This document shows positions 49,154 to 59,633 of a stretch of 64,000 nucleotides of DNA, piece by piece. The notes under the pieces are model-generated. The model was not told the origin of the DNA and made no database searches. It saw nothing but the letters and a program-made list of their open reading frames with translations. The translations under genes and the position numbers were made by a program. Numbering within the stretch: position 1 is the stretch's first letter; the number at the start of each line of letters is the position of its first letter. The stretch covers positions 1 to 64,000 of the forward strand of contig NZ_NTJD01000008.1 in NCBI RefSeq assembly GCF_002358085.1, given 5' to 3'. Source of the stretch: Pseudothioclava arenosa (GTDB lineage Bacteria > Pseudomonadota > Alphaproteobacteria > Rhodobacterales > Rhodobacteraceae).

Positions 49154-50170
49154 ATGAAGAAATCCGTACTTTTCGGGACGCTGGCCGTCGCCGGTCTGAT
49201 GGCCGGTGCTGCTTCGGCTGACACCCTGGCCGAGGTCAAGGCGCGCGGTGAGCTGAACTGCGGTGTCAACCAGGGTCTGGTCGGCTTTGCTGCGCCCGAT
49301 GCGAACGGCAACTGGACCGGCTTCGACGTCGCGGTTTGTAAAGCGGTTGCGGCGGCCGTGCTCGGCGATCCGACCAAGGTCAAATATGTGGCGACCTCGG
49401 GCCAGACCCGTTTCACCGCGCTTTCGTCGGGCGAAGTCGACCTGCTGGCGCGTAACACAACCTGGACCTTCTCGCGCGATACCGACCTCAAGCTCGATTT
49501 CGTCGGCGTGAACTACTACGACGGTCAGGGCTTCATGGTCCGCAAGGATCTGGGCGTGACCTCGGCGAAGGAACTCGACGGCGCCACTGTCTGCATCCAG
49601 ACCGGCACCACCACCGAGCTGAACCTGGCCGACTTCTTCAAAGCCAACAACATGTCCTACCAGCCGGTCACCGTCGACTCGAACGCCGAAGGTGAGCAGC
49701 AGTACATCGCGGGCGCCTGCGATGCCTACACCACCGACATTTCGGGCCTTGCGGCAACCCGCGCCGCTTTCGCCGATCCGGATAATCACGTGATCCTTCC
49801 GGAAGTCATCTCGAAAGAGCCGCTCGGGCCGGCCGTGCGCCATGGCGACAGCAACTGGGGTGACATCGTGATGTGGACGCTGAACGCGCTCATCGCGGCC
49901 GAAGAATACGGCGTGACCTCGGCCAATGTCGAAGAGCTGGCGAAAGGCACCCAAAACCCGGAAATCAACCGCCTGCTCGGCGTTGAGGGTGATCTGGGCG
50001 CGATGATCGGCCTCGACAAGGAATGGGCCAAGCACGCCATCATGGCGGGCGGCAACTACGGTGAGATCTTTGCCGCGAACATCGGCGAAGCGACCCCGAT
50101 CGGTCTGGCGCGCGGCCTGAACGCGCAATGGACCCAAGGCGGTCTGCTCTACTCGCCGCCCTTCCGCTAA
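49154..50170 (+). CDS. bztA: Glutamate/glutamine/aspartate/asparagine-binding protein BztA
   Basis: A 338-residue periplasmic solute-binding protein with a signal peptide (cleavage after about residue 22, GAASA). ELNCGVNQGLVGFAAPDANG, GFDVAVCKAVAAAVLGD and LLARNTTWTFSRD are typical of AapJ/BztA. The system imports acidic amino acids and their amides in Rhodobacter. The ATG at 49154 has GGAAGAGG upstream. A hairpin separates it from bztB, so it is probably made in excess. Confidence 0.95.
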   Translation: MKKSVLFGTLAVAGLMAGAASADTLAEVKARGELNCGVNQGLVGFAAPDANGNWTGFDVAVCKAVAAAVLGDPTKVKYVATSGQTRFTALSSGEVDLLARNTTWTFSRDTDLKLDFVGVNYYDGQGFMVRKDLGVTSAKELDGATVCIQTGTTTELNLADFFKANNMSYQPVTVDSNAEGEQQYIAGACDAYTTDISGLAATRAAFADPDNHVILPEVISKEPLGPAVRHGDSNWGDIVMWTLNALIAAEEYGVTSANVEELAKGTQNPEINRLLGVEGDLGAMIGLDKEWAKHAIMAGGNYGEIFAANIGEATPIGLARGLNAQWTQGGLLYSPPFR

Positions 50171-50183
50171 TCCAATCCAGATC

Positions 50184-50208
50184 GGGGCGCGCCATGTTGG
50201 CGCGCCCC
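50184..50208 (+). terminator. Stem-loop between bztA and bztB
   Basis: GGGGCGCGCC, loop ATGTT, GGCGCGCCCC, then CTTCAATTTT. A perfect 10-bp stem that could partly end or protect the bztA mRNA. Confidence 0.65.
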
Positions 50209-50299
50209 CTTCAATTTTGAATGACCCGCGCAGGGGGGCAACGACCCCGGCTCCCAAGGGCATAAGCCCGGGCCTGCGACGGCGACAGGGGATGAATTA

Positions 50300-51565
50300 A
50301 TGTCCAGTACACCGGACGTGCCGAACCAAGGGTTCCGGCTCTCACAGCTCGTATATGATACCCGCTACAGATCGCTGACGATCCAGACCGTCACGCTGAT
50401 CCTTGTTCTGCTCGGGTTCGGCTGGTTGATCAACAACACGGTCCAGAACCTTCAGGATCTTGGCAAGGATTTCAACTTCGGCTTCCTCTGGAACCGGGCT
50501 GGCTATGACATCGGACAGCTGCCGATCCCGTATACCAACGATTCCACCCACGCGCGCGCTGCCCTTGTCGGCCTGATCAACACGCTCTGGGTGTCCTTGC
50601 TCGGCTGCGCCGCGGCCACGGTGCTCGGCATCTTCGTTGGCGTGCTGCGCCTGTCGCATAACTGGCTGATCGCGCGTCTTATGACGGTTTATGTCGAGGT
50701 GTTCCGCAATATCCCGGTTCTGCTCTGGATCCTGATTTCGCTGGCGGTGCTGACCGAAGTGTCGCCGCAGCCGCGCGACTTCAAGATCAACCCGGAAACC
50801 GGCGTGGCCAAGGCCGAGATGATCCTGTTCGACACGGTCGCGGTGACCAACCGCTACACGGCCATTCCGGCGGGCAGCTTCACGCGGGGGATCGACCCGA
50901 TCGAGACGCCGCTGGCGCCGATTTCGGTGAATTTCCTGATCGTCGCGGCGATTGTCGCGGCTTCGATCTGGGCAAACCGCAAGCTTCTGGCCAATGCGAC
51001 CAAGGTGCAGGAACTGACCGGGCGGCGCCCGGTGACATGGTGGAAATCGCTCCTGATCCTGTTTGGTCCGCTGATCGCGGCGCTGGTGGTGATGGGCTTC
51101 GAGATGCATGCGCCGGAACTCAAGGGTTTCAACTTCTCGGGCGGCACCAATGTGTCGAACGCGCTGGTGGCCCTCTGGCTGGGGCTGACGCTTTATACCG
51201 CCGCTTTCATCGCCGAGATCGTACGCGCGGGGATCATGGCGATTTCGAAGGGGCAGACCGAGGCGGCCTTTGCGCTGGGCCTGCGTCCGAACCGCACGAT
51301 GAAGCTGGTGGTGCTGCCGCAGGCGCTGCGGGTGATCGTGCCGCCGCTGATTTCGCAATATCTGAACCTGACCAAGAACTCGTCGCTGGCAATCGCGGTG
51401 GGCTATGCCGACCTGCGCGCAACGCTGGGGGGCACCACGCTCAACCAGACCGGCCGCGAGCTGGAATCGATCCTGTTGATGATGCTCATCTACCTCATGA
51501 TCTCGCTGACGATTTCGGGTGTGATGAACCTCTACAACCGGTCCGTGAAGCTGAAGGAGCGGTGA
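50300..51565 (+). CDS. bztB: Amino acid ABC transporter permease BztB
   Basis: A 421-residue inner-membrane permease. Helices begin near residue 30; a central soluble loop with NPETGVAKAEMILFD resembles AapQ. The EAA coupling motif is TEAAFALGLRPNRTM, followed by LVVLPQALRVIVPPL. It pairs with BztC. bztC begins 1 nt after its stop. Confidence 0.94.
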   Translation: MSSTPDVPNQGFRLSQLVYDTRYRSLTIQTVTLILVLLGFGWLINNTVQNLQDLGKDFNFGFLWNRAGYDIGQLPIPYTNDSTHARAALVGLINTLWVSLLGCAAATVLGIFVGVLRLSHNWLIARLMTVYVEVFRNIPVLLWILISLAVLTEVSPQPRDFKINPETGVAKAEMILFDTVAVTNRYTAIPAGSFTRGIDPIETPLAPISVNFLIVAAIVAASIWANRKLLANATKVQELTGRRPVTWWKSLLILFGPLIAALVVMGFEMHAPELKGFNFSGGTNVSNALVALWLGLTLYTAAFIAEIVRAGIMAISKGQTEAAFALGLRPNRTMKLVVLPQALRVIVPPLISQYLNLTKNSSLAIAVGYADLRATLGGTTLNQTGRELESILLMMLIYLMISLTISGVMNLYNRSVKLKER

Positions 51566-51566
51566 G

Positions 51567-53210
51567 ATGAGCGAGAAACACGCAAATTCGACCGCCTATG
51601 TGCGCACCGAGATGCTGGGGGCGAAACCCGCCCCGGTCAGCCAGACCGGCCTGCTGAGATGGCTGCGCGAGAACCTGTTCTCGAACTGGGTGAATGCGGC
51701 GCTGACGCTGGTCGGGCTCTATTTCGTCTACTTCCTGTTCACGCATTTCTACCCGTGGTTCGCCCATTCGGTCTGGAATGCGAATTCGATCATGGAGTGC
51801 CGCGACACCATCACCGCCGAATTCGGCGAAGGGGCGACGGGCGCGTGCTGGGCGGTGATTCAGGAGCGCTGGCACCAGTTCATGTTCGGCTTCTACCCGC
51901 GCGAGCTTTACTGGCGCCCGCTCCTGGCGCTGGGTCTGCTGATGACGGTGATGGGGCCGATCCTGTTCTCCGAGGTCGTGCGCAACCGGCTGATCTTCAT
52001 GGGCTTCGCGGCCGTGTTTGCGCTGGTGACGATGGCGCTGGTGGGCACGCCGATGTCGATCCTCGCAATGACGGCGGTGATCCTCGCGGCGGTTTCGGCC
52101 GCCATCGCCTTCCGCTTCTCGTTCGCGATGCTGGCGGCGGCGATCTTTCCGCTGGTGGCGATCTTCCTGCTTTGGGGCGGCTCGATCTGGACCGTGATCT
52201 TCATCGGCCTCGGTTTCGTTATTGCCGGGCTGGTGATGCGCGTTGCGGGGAACTTCGGGGCGATCATGTCGATGGCGCTGGGCGCGCTTGCGGCTGTGCT
52301 GTTCTGGGCCTTTGTGGCTGGGCCGCTCGGGATGCTGATCGACAAGACCGTGACAATGTCCAATCTGGGCGAGGCCGCTGTTGTTGCGCAGGAAGGTCTG
52401 GAGACGCGCGTCGATGCCGCCGCCTCTGCGCTCGCTGAGCTGGAGGCCGCACCCGACACGCCGAGAGCGGCCTTGCGGACGGCTGAAAGGAATCTGGCCG
52501 GGGCCGAACGGGCGCTGCGCGATTACTACGGCAAGAACGGGTTTATCGGCATCGAGTCTGTTGGCTCGGACCGGTTCGGCGGCTTCCTGCTGGCGATCAC
52601 CATCGGCGTGGGCGGCATCGCGATGTCGCTGCCCCTGGGGATCGTGCTGGCGCTGGGGCGGCAGTCGAACATGTTCCTGATCAAGACGCTCTCGGTCGTC
52701 TTCATCGAGTTCATCCGGGGCGTCCCGCTGATCACGCTGCTGTTTGTGGCGTCGCTCTTGCTGAACTACTTCCTGCCGCCGGGCACGCAGTTCGACATCA
52801 TCCTGCGGGTGATGATCCTGGTGACGATGTTCTCGGCCGCCTATATCGCCGAGGTGATCCGCGGCGGGCTGGCGGCGCTGCCGCGCGGCCAGTACGAGGC
52901 GGCCGACGCGCTGGGCCTCGACTACTGGAAGGCGCAGCGGCTGATCATCCTGCCGCAGGCCCTGAAGATCTCGATCCCGGGCATCGTGTCGACCTTCATC
53001 GGCATGTTCAAGGATACCACGCTGGTGGTCTTCGTGGGGCTGTTCGACCCGCTCAAGGGGATCCCGGACTTCATCCGCTCGGTCTTCGAATGGAAGGGCA
53101 TCTACTGGGAGTTCTTCGTCTTCGTCGGCGCCATCTTCTTCATCATCAATTTCGCCATGTCGCGTTACTCGATGTATCTCGAGAACCGGCTGAAGCGTGA
53201 ACACCGTTAA
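51567..53210 (+). CDS. bztC: Amino acid ABC transporter permease BztC
   Basis: A 547-residue permease, longer than AapM-type homologs. Extra helices run from about residue 100 to 260. A charged, probably coiled-coil segment follows at about residues 271-330 ([19 protein letters not shown] and [19 protein letters not shown]). The C-terminal half is the standard permease, with [16 protein letters not shown] and [14 protein letters not shown] as the EAA loop. Confidence 0.94.
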   Translation: MSEKHANSTAYVRTEMLGAKPAPVSQTGLLRWLRENLFSNWVNAALTLVGLYFVYFLFTHFYPWFAHSVWNANSIMECRDTITAEFGEGATGACWAVIQERWHQFMFGFYPRELYWRPLLALGLLMTVMGPILFSEVVRNRLIFMGFAAVFALVTMALVGTPMSILAMTAVILAAVSAAIAFRFSFAMLAAAIFPLVAIFLLWGGSIWTVIFIGLGFVIAGLVMRVAGNFGAIMSMALGALAAVLFWAFVAGPLGMLIDKTVTMSNLGEAAVVAQEGLETRVDAAASALAELEAAPDTPRAALRTAERNLAGAERALRDYYGKNGFIGIESVGSDRFGGFLLAITIGVGGIAMSLPLGIVLALGRQSNMFLIKTLSVVFIEFIRGVPLITLLFVASLLLNYFLPPGTQFDIILRVMILVTMFSAAYIAEVIRGGLAALPRGQYEAADALGLDYWKAQRLIILPQALKISIPGIVSTFIGMFKDTTLVVFVGLFDPLKGIPDFIRSVFEWKGIYWEFFVFVGAIFFIINFAMSRYSMYLENRLKREHR

Positions 53211-53221
53211 GGAGTGACCCC

Positions 53222-54013
53222 ATGACGGAACCGCATTTCGACCATTCCGTTGACCGCAGCCATATGCAGGTCTCGGACGAGGTCGCCATCCAGATCGAGA
53301 ACATGAACAAGTGGTACGGCCAGTTCCATGTTCTGCGTGACATCAACCTCACGGTGAACCGTGGTGAGCGGATCGTGATTGCCGGGCCTTCGGGCTCGGG
53401 GAAATCGACGATGATCCGCTGCATCAACCGCCTGGAAGAGCACCAGTCGGGCAAGATCGTCGTGGACGGGACCGAACTGACCTCGGACCTCAAGAACATC
53501 GACAAGGTGCGCTCGGAAGTGGGGATGGTGTTCCAGCACTTCAACCTGTTCCCGCATCTGACGATTCTGGAGAATTGCACGCTGGCACCGATCTGGGTGC
53601 GCAAGACGCCGAAGAAAGAGGCGATCGAGACGGCGATGTATTTCCTTGAAAAGGTGAAGATCCCCGATCAGGCGCATAAATACCCCGGCCAGCTTTCGGG
53701 CGGTCAGCAGCAGCGTGTGGCGATCGCGCGCTCGCTCTGCATGAAACCGCGGATCATGCTGTTCGACGAGCCGACCTCGGCGCTCGACCCCGAGATGATC
53801 AAGGAAGTGCTCGATACGATGATCGAGCTGGCGGAAGAGGGGATGACCATGCTCTGCGTGACCCACGAGATGGGCTTTGCCCAGGCTGTGGCGAACCGCG
53901 TGATCTTCATGGATCAGGGGCAGATCGTGGAGCAGAACAACCCGCACGACTTCTTCCACAACCCGCAGTCCGAGCGCACCAAGCTGTTCCTGAGCCAGAT
54001 CCTCGGGCACTGA
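53222..54013 (+). CDS. bztD: Amino acid ABC transporter ATPase BztD
   Basis: A 263-residue ABC ATPase that drives BztBC. Walker A is GPSGSGKST (55-63), the signature LSGGQQQR begins at 158, and Walker B is IMLFDEP (178-184). The H-loop His is in CVTHEMGFA. An AAGGAGTG ribosome-binding site is present. A terminator follows. Confidence 0.96.
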   Translation: MTEPHFDHSVDRSHMQVSDEVAIQIENMNKWYGQFHVLRDINLTVNRGERIVIAGPSGSGKSTMIRCINRLEEHQSGKIVVDGTELTSDLKNIDKVRSEVGMVFQHFNLFPHLTILENCTLAPIWVRKTPKKEAIETAMYFLEKVKIPDQAHKYPGQLSGGQQQRVAIARSLCMKPRIMLFDEPTSALDPEMIKEVLDTMIELAEEGMTMLCVTHEMGFAQAVANRVIFMDQGQIVEQNNPHDFFHNPQSERTKLFLSQILGH

Positions 54014-54034
54014 GTGCACTAACGCCGGAATTGG

Positions 54035-54061
54035 AAAGGGGCCCCGTGGGGCCCCTTTTTC
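54035..54061 (+). terminator. Bidirectional terminator between bztD and trpB
   Basis: AAAGGGGCCCC, loop GT, GGGGCCCC, TTTTT. The leading AAA run also gives a T-run on the minus strand, so it can serve convergent trpB as well. Confidence 0.88.
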
Positions 54062-54062
54062 G

Positions 54063-55262
54063 TTATTCGCCGAAGCCGTAGGTCTCGGTGACGTAGTCGA
54101 TATCCTTGTCGCCGCGACCCGAGAGGTTCAGCAGGATCGACTTGCCCGGGTTGTTCTTGGCTTCACGGATCGCAAAGGCTACCGCATGGGCGCTTTCCAG
54201 CGCCGGGATGATGCCTTCGTGGCGCGACAGCTTGTAGAAGGCATCCAGCGCCTCCTTGTCGCCGGCGGCCGTGTAAGTCACGCGGCCGGTGCGATGCAGA
54301 TGCGCATGCTCGGGGCCGACGCCCGGGTAATCGAGCCCCGAAGCCACCGTATGCACGGGCGCGGGGTTCCCTTCGGCATCCTTCAGCACGATGGTGCGGA
54401 AGCCGTGGATATCGCCGTCCTCGCCATAGGTGATCGTCGCCGCATGGTCGCCCAGCTTCGACGAGGTGCCCAGCGGCTCGACCCCGTAAAGCGCCACGTC
54501 CTCATCGTCGATAAAGCCCGAGAACAGCCCCATCGCGTTCGAGCCGCCACCGACGCAGGCTGCGACCATGTCGGGCAGCTCGCCGGTCATTTCCAGAAAC
54601 TGCTCGCGCGCCTCGACGCCGATCACATGCTGGAAGTCGCGCACCATGCGCGGGAACGGGTGCGGTCCCACCACTGAACCGATGGCAAACAGTGCGGTAT
54701 CGGCCTGCGCGACATAGCTCTGGAAACAGCTGTCCACCGCCTCTTTCAGCGAGCGGCCACCAAAGCCCACCGGCACCACGGTCGCGCCCAAGAGCTTCAT
54801 CCGGGTGACGTTCGGGGCTTCCTTGGCGATGTCGATCTCGCCCATGTGGATCTCGCACTCCAGCCCGAAATAGGCGGCCGCAGTCGCCAGCGCCACGCCA
54901 TGCTGGCCAGCGCCGGTTTCGGCCATGAGCTTGGTCTTGCCCATGTATTTCGCCAAAAGCCCCTCGGCCATGCAATGGTTCAGCTTGTGCGCGCCGGTGT
55001 GGTTCAGGTCTTCGCGCTTGGCATAGATGCGCGCGCCGCCGCAGAGGTCGGACAGGTTTTTCAGATAGCTGACCGGGGTCGGACGGCCCTGGAAATGCTT
55101 GCGGATATAGCGCAGCTCGGCGATGAAATCGGCCGATTTCGAAAGCCGTTCATAGGCGGCGGTGATTTCCTTGAAATGAGGAACCAGCGGGGGCGGCAGC
55201 TCGGCGCCGCCGTAATTGCCAAAGAACCCGTCCTTGTTGGGTGTCGTTTTCAGGTACCCCAT
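54063..55262 (-). CDS. trpB: Tryptophan synthase beta subunit, atypical TrpB paralog
   Basis: A 399-residue PLP enzyme of the TrpB family, which joins indole with serine. Lys93 in [10 protein letters not shown] forms the PLP Schiff base. The catalytic Glu is in [11 protein letters not shown], and the PLP phosphate loop is [10 protein letters not shown]. It differs from the main TrpB near residues 285-300: [16 protein letters not shown] replaces the usual block. No trpA or trpF is nearby. It may be a second, TrpA-independent TrpB. Confidence 0.85.
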   Translation of the reverse strand: MGYLKTTPNKDGFFGNYGGAELPPPLVPHFKEITAAYERLSKSADFIAELRYIRKHFQGRPTPVSYLKNLSDLCGGARIYAKREDLNHTGAHKLNHCMAEGLLAKYMGKTKLMAETGAGQHGVALATAAAYFGLECEIHMGEIDIAKEAPNVTRMKLLGATVVPVGFGGRSLKEAVDSCFQSYVAQADTALFAIGSVVGPHPFPRMVRDFQHVIGVEAREQFLEMTGELPDMVAACVGGGSNAMGLFSGFIDDEDVALYGVEPLGTSSKLGDHAATITYGEDGDIHGFRTIVLKDAEGNPAPVHTVASGLDYPGVGPEHAHLHRTGRVTYTAAGDKEALDAFYKLSRHEGIIPALESAHAVAFAIREAKNNPGKSILLNLSGRGDKDIDYVTETYGFGE

Positions 55263-55277
55263 TGTCTTCCTCTCTCT

Positions 55278-55796
55278 TCAGGTGCGCCGCGTCGGGCGAA
55301 AGAACTCGAGCACGCTGCCGCGCCCGAGCTGGACCTCGGACCAGTCTTCGATCTGGAAATCGACGATCAGGGTCGCGCAGGTCGGGTATTTGCGGAATTC
55401 GGGGTCGTAGATCGGCTGCGCGGGCAATTGCGCGGCAAATTCCGCGATGCCCGGGTTGTGGCCGATCATCATCACCGAGGGCGCGCTGGCGGTTTTCAGG
55501 ACCTGCAGCATCATCTCGGGGGAGGCGTGGTAGAGGTCTTCGATATAGCTCACTTCAGGGCGGGTCTCGATCACCGCCGAGGCCACACCGTCCCAGGTTT
55601 CGCGGGTGCGCCGCGCGGTCGAGCACATCACCTCTTCGGGTTCCAGCCCGCGCGAGGCGAGGAAATCGCCCAGCTCATGTGCGGCGGCGCGGCCGCGTGC
55701 GTTCAGCGGCCGGTCGATGTCTTGCATCAGCGGGTCGTCCCAGCTCGATTTCGCGTGGCGGGTCAGGATCAGGCGGCGGTGTCCGAGCGGGGTCAT
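55278..55796 (-). CDS. SixA-like histidine phosphatase
   Basis: A 172-residue histidine phosphatase. The catalytic RHAK is at residues 13-16 (His14) and the second His in IGHNPG (His113), with Arg63/64 in STARRTRETW. The short length resembles SixA phosphohistidine phosphatases of the phosphotransferase system. I chose the ATG at 55796, which overlaps the ferredoxin-like gene by 4 nt. trpB follows 15 nt downstream. Confidence 0.85.
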   Translation of the reverse strand: MTPLGHRRLILTRHAKSSWDDPLMQDIDRPLNARGRAAAHELGDFLASRGLEPEEVMCSTARRTRETWDGVASAVIETRPEVSYIEDLYHASPEMMLQVLKTASAPSVMMIGHNPGIAEFAAQLPAQPIYDPEFRKYPTCATLIVDFQIEDWSEVQLGRGSVLEFFRPTRRT

Positions 55797-56410
55797 TTTA
55801 GGGATTGCCTCATATGCCAAGCGGTTTGTTCGGGCAGCCTGCCATAGCCTTGGCTTGCCGGGCAAGCCCGACGCGCAAGGCAGCCTCCCGAGGTGCAATC
55901 GACCGCTTCGGGCGTGTCGAGATAAGCGTAACAGGATCTTACGTCATAACCCGCGTCGGAAAAGGCCTCGATCGGGCAAGCGACGCGGCAAGGCGCCGCA
56001 CAGCCGATGCAGGGCGAGGTTGCGGGCGGCAACAGGTCATGGAGTCCCGGCACCGCGATCGCGCCGCGATAGGAGGCCAAAAGACCCATCCGCGCGTGCA
56101 CCGGAAACCGGATCGGCGAGGTAAATGCCTGACCCGAAGCAAGAATCAGCGGGATGAAAGAGGTGCGCGGCGTCCCGAAGGGAAACAGCCCGTGCCCGCC
56201 GAAGGCCGCCGCGATGGGCGCGATCACGCGCTCGGACCAACGGTCAAGAGGGTGCGCCGCGCCGTCGCGAAACTCGGGGCTTGCGGTGAAATGGGCCCAG
56301 AAGCCGGGCTCGTCGGGGGACACGAGATAGATCGTCTCCCCCTCCTGATGGAGCGAGCCGGACAGGAACAGGCGCTCCGCCGCGAGGGCGGTGGCAAGGG
56401 CGGCGATCAT
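55793..56410 (-). CDS. Ferredoxin-like protein with eight clustered cysteines
   Basis: A 205-residue protein. The first 130 residues match no family I recognise. The C-terminal part carries Cys134, 137, 141 and 145 (CxxCxxxCxxxCP) and Cys160, 172, 177 and 183. This could hold one or two 4Fe-4S clusters; the layout resembles the C-terminal domain of epoxyqueuosine reductase. It overlaps argB and the SixA-like gene by 4 nt on each side. Confidence 0.75.
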   Translation of the reverse strand: MIAALATALAAERLFLSGSLHQEGETIYLVSPDEPGFWAHFTASPEFRDGAAHPLDRWSERVIAPIAAAFGGHGLFPFGTPRTSFIPLILASGQAFTSPIRFPVHARMGLLASYRGAIAVPGLHDLLPPATSPCIGCAAPCRVACPIEAFSDAGYDVRSCYAYLDTPEAVDCTSGGCLARRACPASQGYGRLPEQTAWHMRQSLK

Positions 56411-57300
56411 CTCCGGCGCGGCAGAACGCGCGGGATGGTCGAGCGGATCATCGAGCCCGCGCCATGTTCGGTGAACAGTTCGAGCAGGCAGGCGTTGGGG
56501 ACGCGGCCATCGAGGATGACCACGGCGCGCACGCCTTCCTTGATCGCCTGCATCGCAGTCTCGGTCTTGGGGATCATGCCGCCGGCGATGGTGCCGTCTT
56601 CGATCATCGCCTGAACCTCGTCGGGGGTCATCTGGGTGATGACGTCGCCCTCCTTGTTCTTGACGCCCGCGACATCGGTCAGCAGCAGCAGGCGGTCGGC
56701 CTGCAACGCGCCCGCGATCGCGCCTGCGGCGGTGTCGCCGTTGACGTTGAAGGTTTCGTTGTCGTTCACGCCGGTGGCGACGGGGGCGATGACCGGGATG
56801 ATGCCGGCGTTATAGAGGTCGCGGATCACCTGCACATTCATCTCGACGGGGCGGCCGACGAAGCCCAGTTCCGGGTCGTCCGCCTCGCAGACCATCATGT
56901 CGTCATCCTTGCCCGAGATGCCGACCGCGCGCCCGCCCTGATCGTTGATCGCCTGCACGATGCGCTTGTTCACCAGCCCCGAGAGGATCATTTCCACGAC
57001 CTCGACAGTGGCCTTGTCGGTGACGCGCTTGCCGCGCACCCAGTCCGACTTGATGCCCAGCTTACCCAGCATGTCGTTGATCATCGGGCCGCCGCCATGC
57101 ACCACGACCGGATTCATCCCGACCTGCCGCATCAGCACGATGTCGCGGGCGAATTCGGCCATCGCGTCGTCATCGCCCATCGCGTTGCCGCCGAATTTCA
57201 CCACCACGACGGCGCCGGTATAGCGTTGCAGGTAGGGCAGGGCTTCGGAAAGGGTCCGGGCGGTGGCGATCCAGTCTCGGTTCATCGGTTGCTTTCTCAT
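56407..57300 (-). CDS. argB: Acetylglutamate kinase
   Basis: A 297-residue acetylglutamate kinase of arginine synthesis. [12 protein letters not shown] (Lys35) and [10 protein letters not shown] (about 67-74) bind ATP and substrate. [13 protein letters not shown] and [10 protein letters not shown] are further blocks. The N-terminal helix of arginine-sensitive hexameric forms is present, which suggests feedback inhibition. The start at 57300 or at 57285 (MNRDW) cannot be settled. Confidence 0.96.
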   Translation of the reverse strand: MRKQPMNRDWIATARTLSEALPYLQRYTGAVVVVKFGGNAMGDDDAMAEFARDIVLMRQVGMNPVVVHGGGPMINDMLGKLGIKSDWVRGKRVTDKATVEVVEMILSGLVNKRIVQAINDQGGRAVGISGKDDDMMVCEADDPELGFVGRPVEMNVQVIRDLYNAGIIPVIAPVATGVNDNETFNVNGDTAAGAIAGALQADRLLLLTDVAGVKNKEGDVITQMTPDEVQAMIEDGTIAGGMIPKTETAMQAIKEGVRAVVILDGRVPNACLLELFTEHGAGSMIRSTIPRVLPRRR

Positions 57301-57435
57301 GGCGCTCGTCTCGCGGAGGGGTTCGGCCCCCAGTGTTATGCGCTTCGGCTGCGGGTGCCAAGAGGCAGGAGGCTCGCTTGCGGATGGCGCGGATCGCGCT
57401 AGAGTTTGTTGCGACGCAGAAAACAGGGGGCCGCG

Positions 57436-58173
57436 ATGGCTGAGGACGACCGCAAGGTGATGCTATTGACCGGGGCGAGCCGGGGCATCGGCCATGCAAC
57501 GGTGAAACGGTTTGCCCGCGAGGGGTGGCGGATCATCACCTGTTCGCGCCAGCCCTTCCCGGCGGAATGCCCCTGGGGCGGCGGGCGCGAGGATCATATC
57601 GTGATCGACCTGGCCGACCCGATCCAGACCATCGACGCCATCGAAGAGATTCGCGGGCGGCTGAATGGCAAGTTGCACGCGCTGGTGAACAATGCCGGGA
57701 TTTCGCCGAAGGGCGAGGGTGGCAGCCGGTTGAACACGATCGACACCGATTTGCGGACCTGGGGGCAGGTCTTCCACGTGAATTTCTTCGCCTCGATCGT
57801 GCTGGCGCGGGGGCTGCGCGAAGAGCTTTCGGCGGCCAAGGGCGCGGTGGTCAACGTGACCTCGATCGCGGGGTCGCGGGTGCATCCTTTTGCCGGCGCT
57901 GCCTATGCCACCTCGAAGGCGGCGCTGAAGGCGCTGACGCGCGAGATGGCGCATGATTTCGGGCCGATGGGGGTGCGGGTGAATGCGATCGCGCCGGGCG
58001 AGATCGAGACCTCGATCCTCAGCCCCGGCACCGAGAAGATCGTCGAGGGCCTGCCGCTGCGCCGTCTCGGGCAGCCGCGCGAGGTCGCCGATGTGATTTG
58101 GTTCCTGTGTTCGGACGCGTCGAGCTACGTGACCGGCACCGAGATCGAGGTGAATGCGGGCCAGCACGTCTGA
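57436..58173 (+). CDS. SDR family oxidoreductase
   Basis: A 245-residue classical [11 protein letters not shown] is at residues 12-19 and NNAG at 85-88; Ser143, Tyr157 and Lys161 (YATSK) are the catalytic set. [17 protein letters not shown] and the C-terminal [15 protein letters not shown] are typical. The substrate is unknown. The ATG at 57436 has AGGGGG upstream. It lies on the plus strand among minus-strand genes. Confidence 0.88.
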   Translation: MAEDDRKVMLLTGASRGIGHATVKRFAREGWRIITCSRQPFPAECPWGGGREDHIVIDLADPIQTIDAIEEIRGRLNGKLHALVNNAGISPKGEGGSRLNTIDTDLRTWGQVFHVNFFASIVLARGLREELSAAKGAVVNVTSIAGSRVHPFAGAAYATSKAALKALTREMAHDFGPMGVRVNAIAPGEIETSILSPGTEKIVEGLPLRRLGQPREVADVIWFLCSDASSYVTGTEIEVNAGQHV

Positions 58174-58229
58174 GGGGGCTCCGCCCCCGGCCTGCGGCCT
58201 CCCCCGGAGTATTTCGGGCTCGATGAAAG
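58174..58229 (+). repeat. Dispersed intergenic repeat
   Basis: GGGGGCTCCGCCCCC hairpin, then CGGAGTATTTCGGGCTCGATGAAAG split over two blocks. It matches the plus copy at 4966-5021 closely and sits directly after the SDR stop. Confidence 0.75.
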
Positions 58230-58230
58230 C

Positions 58231-58881
58231 CTATTCGAGGCCCGCGATGATCGCGCGGAGCGTCTCGATGCCTTCGCCCTTTTCCGAGGAAGTGATGACG
58301 ATCTCGGGATAGGCGGCGGGGTGCTTGGCCAGCGCGCCCTTGACCTGTTCGATCACGGCGGTGCGGTCCTTGGCGTTGATCTTGTCGAGCTTGGTCAGCA
58401 CGACCTGGAAGGTCACCGCCGAGCGGTCGAGCAGCGAGAGGATCTCGTCATCGACCTTCTTGATGCCGTGGCGCGAGTCAATCAGCACGAAGACGCGGCG
58501 CAGGGTCGGGCGGCCTGAGAGGTAATTCTTGAGCAGCGCCTGCCATTTCGCCACCACCGCGACCGGCGCCTGGGCAAAGCCGTAGCCCGGAAGGTCGACC
58601 AGGTAGGGGCCGTCCTTGGTGGTGAAGAAGTTGATCTCCTGCGTCCGGCCCGGCGTGTTCGAGGCGCGCGCGAGGTTCTTGCGCCCGGTGAGCGCGTTGA
58701 TCAGGCTCGATTTGCCGACATTCGAGCGCCCGGCAAAGCAAACCTCGATGCGGTCGGCCGGGGGCAGGCCGCTCATGGCGACGACGCCCTTGAGGAACTC
58801 GACCGGGGCCGCGAACAGGAGCCGCCCGCGTTCGCGCGCGAAATCATCGGGCTCGGGGGCGATCTGGAATTGCATCTGCAT
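58231..58881 (-). CDS. engB: Ribosome biogenesis GTPase EngB (YihA/YsxC)
   Basis: A 216-residue GTPase for 50S assembly. G1 is GRSNVGKSS (51-59), G2 lies in SNTPGRTQ, G3 is DLPGYGFA and G4 TKLDK. It overlaps the MOSC gene by 1 nt, in the order yidC - MOSC - engB. Confidence 0.95.
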   Translation of the reverse strand: MQMQFQIAPEPDDFARERGRLLFAAPVEFLKGVVAMSGLPPADRIEVCFAGRSNVGKSSLINALTGRKNLARASNTPGRTQEINFFTTKDGPYLVDLPGYGFAQAPVAVVAKWQALLKNYLSGRPTLRRVFVLIDSRHGIKKVDDEILSLLDRSAVTFQVVLTKLDKINAKDRTAVIEQVKGALAKHPAAYPEIVITSSEKGEGIETLRAIIAGLE

Positions 58882-59633
58882 CAGAGAATCTCCACCGCAT
58901 CGCCCTGGAACAGATCGCCGCCGGCGACCACGCGGCCATAGAGGCCGAACTGGTGGTTGCCCCAGAGCGATTGCAGGAGGTCGAGCGTTTCAAGGTCTTC
59001 GGCGCCGGTTTCCGGGTTGGCGCAGGTGGCGCGGCAGCGGGTGATCGGCATCTCGATTTCGAGAATGGCGTCACCGATTTTCAGGCGCTTGCCGATCAGC
59101 TCGCGCTCGGCTCCGGGCGCCCAGCCATCAACCCAGAGGTTGCCGCGGAACCGGTGCATCGAGACGGGTTGGCCCGCGGTCTCGGCAAGCTGCGCCAGCG
59201 AGGCGAGCGAGAGGATCGAGACATAGGGCTGTTTCATGTCGGCAAGGCTCGTGCCCGCGACGCGCTCGACGGCGCGGGGGGCAGGGCGGTTCGTCGGCCA
59301 GAACGGGCGCACCCATTCGATCAGCTTGACCTGATCTTCGGGCCGGTCGGGGTCGAGCGTGACATGCCACTGACCGGGATGGTTGAGAAGCAGGCCCTCG
59401 TCAGTCACTTTCGCGGTGACGGCCATCAGTTGCGGTGCGGCGACGCCCCGCACGAAGTTGCGTTTCGCGGCCCATTCGGTCAGCGGCCCCTCGAAGGTGG
59501 CCGCCTCGTGCGAAATCGCCCAGACCCGGTCAAACGGCAGGCAGTGCCCCTCGGTAAGGGACACTGCGGGGATTTCCTCGTAACCGATCGACTTGATCGG
59601 ATGGCGGATGATATGCGCGATCCGCCCGGTCAT
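58881..59633 (-). CDS. MOSC-domain protein
   Basis: A 250-residue protein with a MOSC N-terminal beta-barrel ([21 protein letters not shown]) and a C-terminal MOSC domain containing the [12 protein letters not shown] block. Cys200 or Cys204 is the likely molybdenum- or sulfur-carrying residue. Relatives include the mARC amidoxime reductases and YiiM-type proteins. It overlaps yidC by 4 nt and engB by 1 nt. Confidence 0.88.
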   Translation of the reverse strand: MTGRIAHIIRHPIKSIGYEEIPAVSLTEGHCLPFDRVWAISHEAATFEGPLTEWAAKRNFVRGVAAPQLMAVTAKVTDEGLLLNHPGQWHVTLDPDRPEDQVKLIEWVRPFWPTNRPAPRAVERVAGTSLADMKQPYVSILSLASLAQLAETAGQPVSMHRFRGNLWVDGWAPGAERELIGKRLKIGDAILEIEMPITRCRATCANPETGAEDLETLDLLQSLWGNHQFGLYGRVVAGGDLFQGDAVEIL

